The notes below the pieces were generated by a model. That model had not been told where the DNA came from. It searched no databases and saw nothing but the letters and a program-made list of their open reading frames with translations. Source: Streptomyces sp. NL15-2K (GTDB lineage: Bacteria; Actinomycetota; Actinomycetes; Streptomycetales; Streptomycetaceae). From it: a DNA stretch of 64,000 nucleotides. The stretch lies in assembly GCF_030551255.1 (NCBI RefSeq), contig NZ_CP130630.1, positions 992,001 through 1,056,000 on the forward strand. The letters run 5' to 3'. The position numbers and the translations under genes were made by a program. Of the stretch, positions 62,522 through 64,000 are shown piece by piece (positions within the stretch are counted from its first letter, which is position 1; every line of letters starts with the position of its first letter).

Positions 62522-62822
62522 GGCCTTCAGGGCCTCCGAGACCCTAGTCGCCTCCTCTCGACCACCCAGCGGTAGGTGCCCAGGCCAGTGCCGTGCCGTG
62601 CCGTGTTCGTCGCCGGGCAATCGCCGGGACGATGCCAAGATTAGGAAGAATCTGCTGGTGATCCTCCGGCACGGTACTTCTCGCATCGGACCGGAAGAGC
62701 AGTGCTGCATGCAGCGATGGCAGCGGATCTTGTCGACTCTCCACAATGCGACAGCGCGAGCACCGTCGCCCCGCACCGGCGCCACGGCAGAGCTGCCACC
62801 AGAGGACAATCATTACCGCAGG
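62522..62822. other. Intergenic stretch without a recognisable gene
   Basis: Short frames on both strands have no family resemblance or ribosome sites. It separates the SUKH-like gene from pirin 4. Confidence 0.5.
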
Positions 62823-63788
62823 TCAACGGACCCTTCCACGCGGTTTCAGCGGAACCGGCGGCAGCTCGGGGGCGGGCAGCGGAGCCCCGTCGTACCCCTT
62901 CACCTCGCCGAACCGAATCCCTTCCACCCAGTCCGCACGGGCCTGTGCGATCTCCTCCTGCGACCGCCCGATCCAGTTCCAGAACATGATCAGCTCCTCC
63001 TCGAACGGCTCACCGCCCAGGAGCATCAGGCCCGCGTCCGACTCGGCGCGCAGCGGGAGTTCGGTGCGGCCGCAGCCGAGGTAGAGCATCGAGCCGGGCA
63101 GCACCGGCACACCGTCCACCCGGGCCTCGCCGGACATGGACAGCACGGCGTACTCGAAGTCGGGTTCCAGCGGGAGACGCACGTCCGCGCCGCGGGTGAG
63201 GGCGAGGTCGGCGCCGATGATCGGGGTGTACGTCGTTCCGGGCGAGGTCGCTCCGTCGAGGTCGCCGAGGATGAGCGTGGCCGTCAGGCCAGGTGCCGTG
63301 ACCTGCGGCAGCTCGGCGTGGTGTTCGAAGCGCGGGTCGGTGTGGCGGTGGCCGTCCGGGAGGGCGACCCACAGTTGGGCGCCGTGCAGGAAGCGGGCGT
63401 GGGACTTCGGGCTCTCCTCGGAGTGGCTGATCGCCCGGCCGGAGGTCATCAGGCCCAGTTCGCGCGGGCGGATCGTCTGGAGGCTGCCCGTCGAGTCACG
63501 GTGCAGCACCTCTCCCTCGTGCAGCCAGCTCACCGTCTGCAGCCCCATGTGCGGGTGCGGCGGCACCTGCATGCCGGGCTCGTCGGCGATGTCGTCGGGA
63601 CCGTAGTGATCGACGAAGCACCAGGCGCCGACCATACGGCGGCCCAGGTTGGGCAGCAGCCGGCGGACCTCGCTCGACTCGCCGAGCTTGACGTGGCGCG
63701 GGCTGAGGAGTTCGCGCACGGGTTCGGCCACCACGAAGCCACGGCCGCCGCACAGGGCGGGAACCGCCTCGCGATCAAGATTGCTCAT
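62823..63788 (-). CDS. Pirin family protein 4
   Basis: A 321-residue bicupin of another pirin branch, close to the one broken at 50.4-51.2 kb. PPHPHMGLQTVSWLHEGEVL and the following HRDSTGS hold the metal site; GLMTSGRAISHSEESP and LLGGEPFEEELIMFWNWIG are typical. ATG at 63788. It diverges from the last gene of the window across an AT-rich promoter region with repeats. Confidence 0.94.
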   Translation of the reverse strand: MSNLDREAVPALCGGRGFVVAEPVRELLSPRHVKLGESSEVRRLLPNLGRRMVGAWCFVDHYGPDDIADEPGMQVPPHPHMGLQTVSWLHEGEVLHRDSTGSLQTIRPRELGLMTSGRAISHSEESPKSHARFLHGAQLWVALPDGHRHTDPRFEHHAELPQVTAPGLTATLILGDLDGATSPGTTYTPIIGADLALTRGADVRLPLEPDFEYAVLSMSGEARVDGVPVLPGSMLYLGCGRTELPLRAESDAGLMLLGGEPFEEELIMFWNWIGRSQEEIAQARADWVEGIRFGEVKGYDGAPLPAPELPPVPLKPRGRVR

Positions 63789-63846
63789 GCCGCTCAACCT
63801 AGCCCCGTGCGGGCTTCCGCGTCAGGTCAACGAGCCCTCGGTCATC

Positions 63847-63886
63847 AGTAGCCATGATATTAGTAGCCATGTATATGGTTTACATG
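63847..63886. promoter_or_regulatory. Direct and inverted repeats between pirin 4 and the next gene
   Basis: AGTAGCCATG occurs at 63847-63856 and 63862-63871. CATGTA (63868-63873) and TACATG (63881-63886) form an inverted repeat with a 7-base spacer. This AT-rich 130-bp region must hold both divergent promoters; the dyad suits a MarR-type site. Confidence 0.55.
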
Positions 63887-63924
63887 TACTGTATCCAGCG
63901 ATACCGAGGAGCTGAGGAGCAGTC

Positions 63925-64000
63925 ATGACCATCACCGCACCCACCGTCGACGGCCGAGTCATCGGTCTGGCCCACTACGCCGGACGCGCCGTCCTGGAGT
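63925..64000 (+). CDS. Start of a gene running off the window, possibly MarR-type regulator
   Basis: GAGGAG precedes an ATG and 25 codons (MTITAPTVDGRVIGLAHYAG) continue to the window edge. The start resembles MarR-like winged-helix proteins that neighbour pirin genes, but too little is visible to be certain. Confidence 0.45.
   Translation, partial: MTITAPTVDGRVIGLAHYAGRAVLE

Overview
The window is high-GC DNA with many GTG starts, frequent ATGA/GTGA start-stop overlaps, dense TetR/MarR/LysR/GntR/LacI regulators and a sugar ABC importer without its own ATPase. This points to a Streptomyces-like actinomycete. No rRNA, tRNA, CRISPR array or replication origin was recognised.

Positions 1-15,240: the 3' part of the window's first gene is cut off (a cytochrome P450 on the minus strand) and faces a TetR regulator. 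A roughly 10.7 kb minus-strand catabolic operon of ten genes follows, read from 12,770 down to 2,076: FAH-fold hydrolase, cyclase-family protein, FAD monooxygenase, ACMSD-like amidohydrolase, extradiol (VOC) dioxygenase, second FAH hydrolase, SDR, ornithine-cyclodeaminase-like protein, aldehyde dehydrogenase and DapA-like aldolase. A LysR regulator diverges from it and an MFS transporter follows the regulator. The gene set looks like hydroxylation and meta-cleavage of an aromatic or heteroaromatic acid; the substrate is unknown.

Positions 15,545-30,427: two divergent operons are controlled by a LacI protein with twin AACCGGTT operators. The minus operon holds LacI, an SDR sugar dehydrogenase and galactonate dehydratase. 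The plus operon holds a Tat lipoprotein sugar binder, two permeases, KDPG/KDPGal aldolase, KDG-type kinase, lactonase, a GH51 arabinofuranosidase, a GH43-like protein and a GH127 beta-L-arabinofuranosidase. Together they form an importer, debranching enzymes and an oxidative (De Ley-Doudoroff-type) route for arabinogalactan-derived sugars.

Positions 30,434-47,100: a mosaic of short regulated units (PEP-mobilising enzyme plus membrane protein; GntR/GlcG/flavin reductase; old yellow enzyme/MarR; TetR; MarR/LLM oxidoreductase/F420-type reductase) is mixed with many broken genes: ribBA, malic enzyme, an FAH hydrolase with its core deleted, a frameshifted acyl-CoA synthetase, a thioesterase-symporter chimera and an enoyl-CoA hydratase. 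A 200-bp MITE-like element also lies here.

Positions 47,100-64,000: four pirin-like genes (three intact), DoxX, AhpD-like, GNAT, amidohydrolase/APC transporter/TetR, a phosphoesterase, an MFS exporter and further gene and transposase fragments. A recurrent 12-bp palindromic motif (TTGACACATCAA-like) sits in front of several redox and pirin loci between 33.4 and 56.9 kb and may define a small local regulon, possibly of the MarR protein at 44.7-45.2 kb. The many truncations, fusions and insertion-sequence scraps from 33 kb onward suggest an accessory, decaying region such as a chromosome arm.
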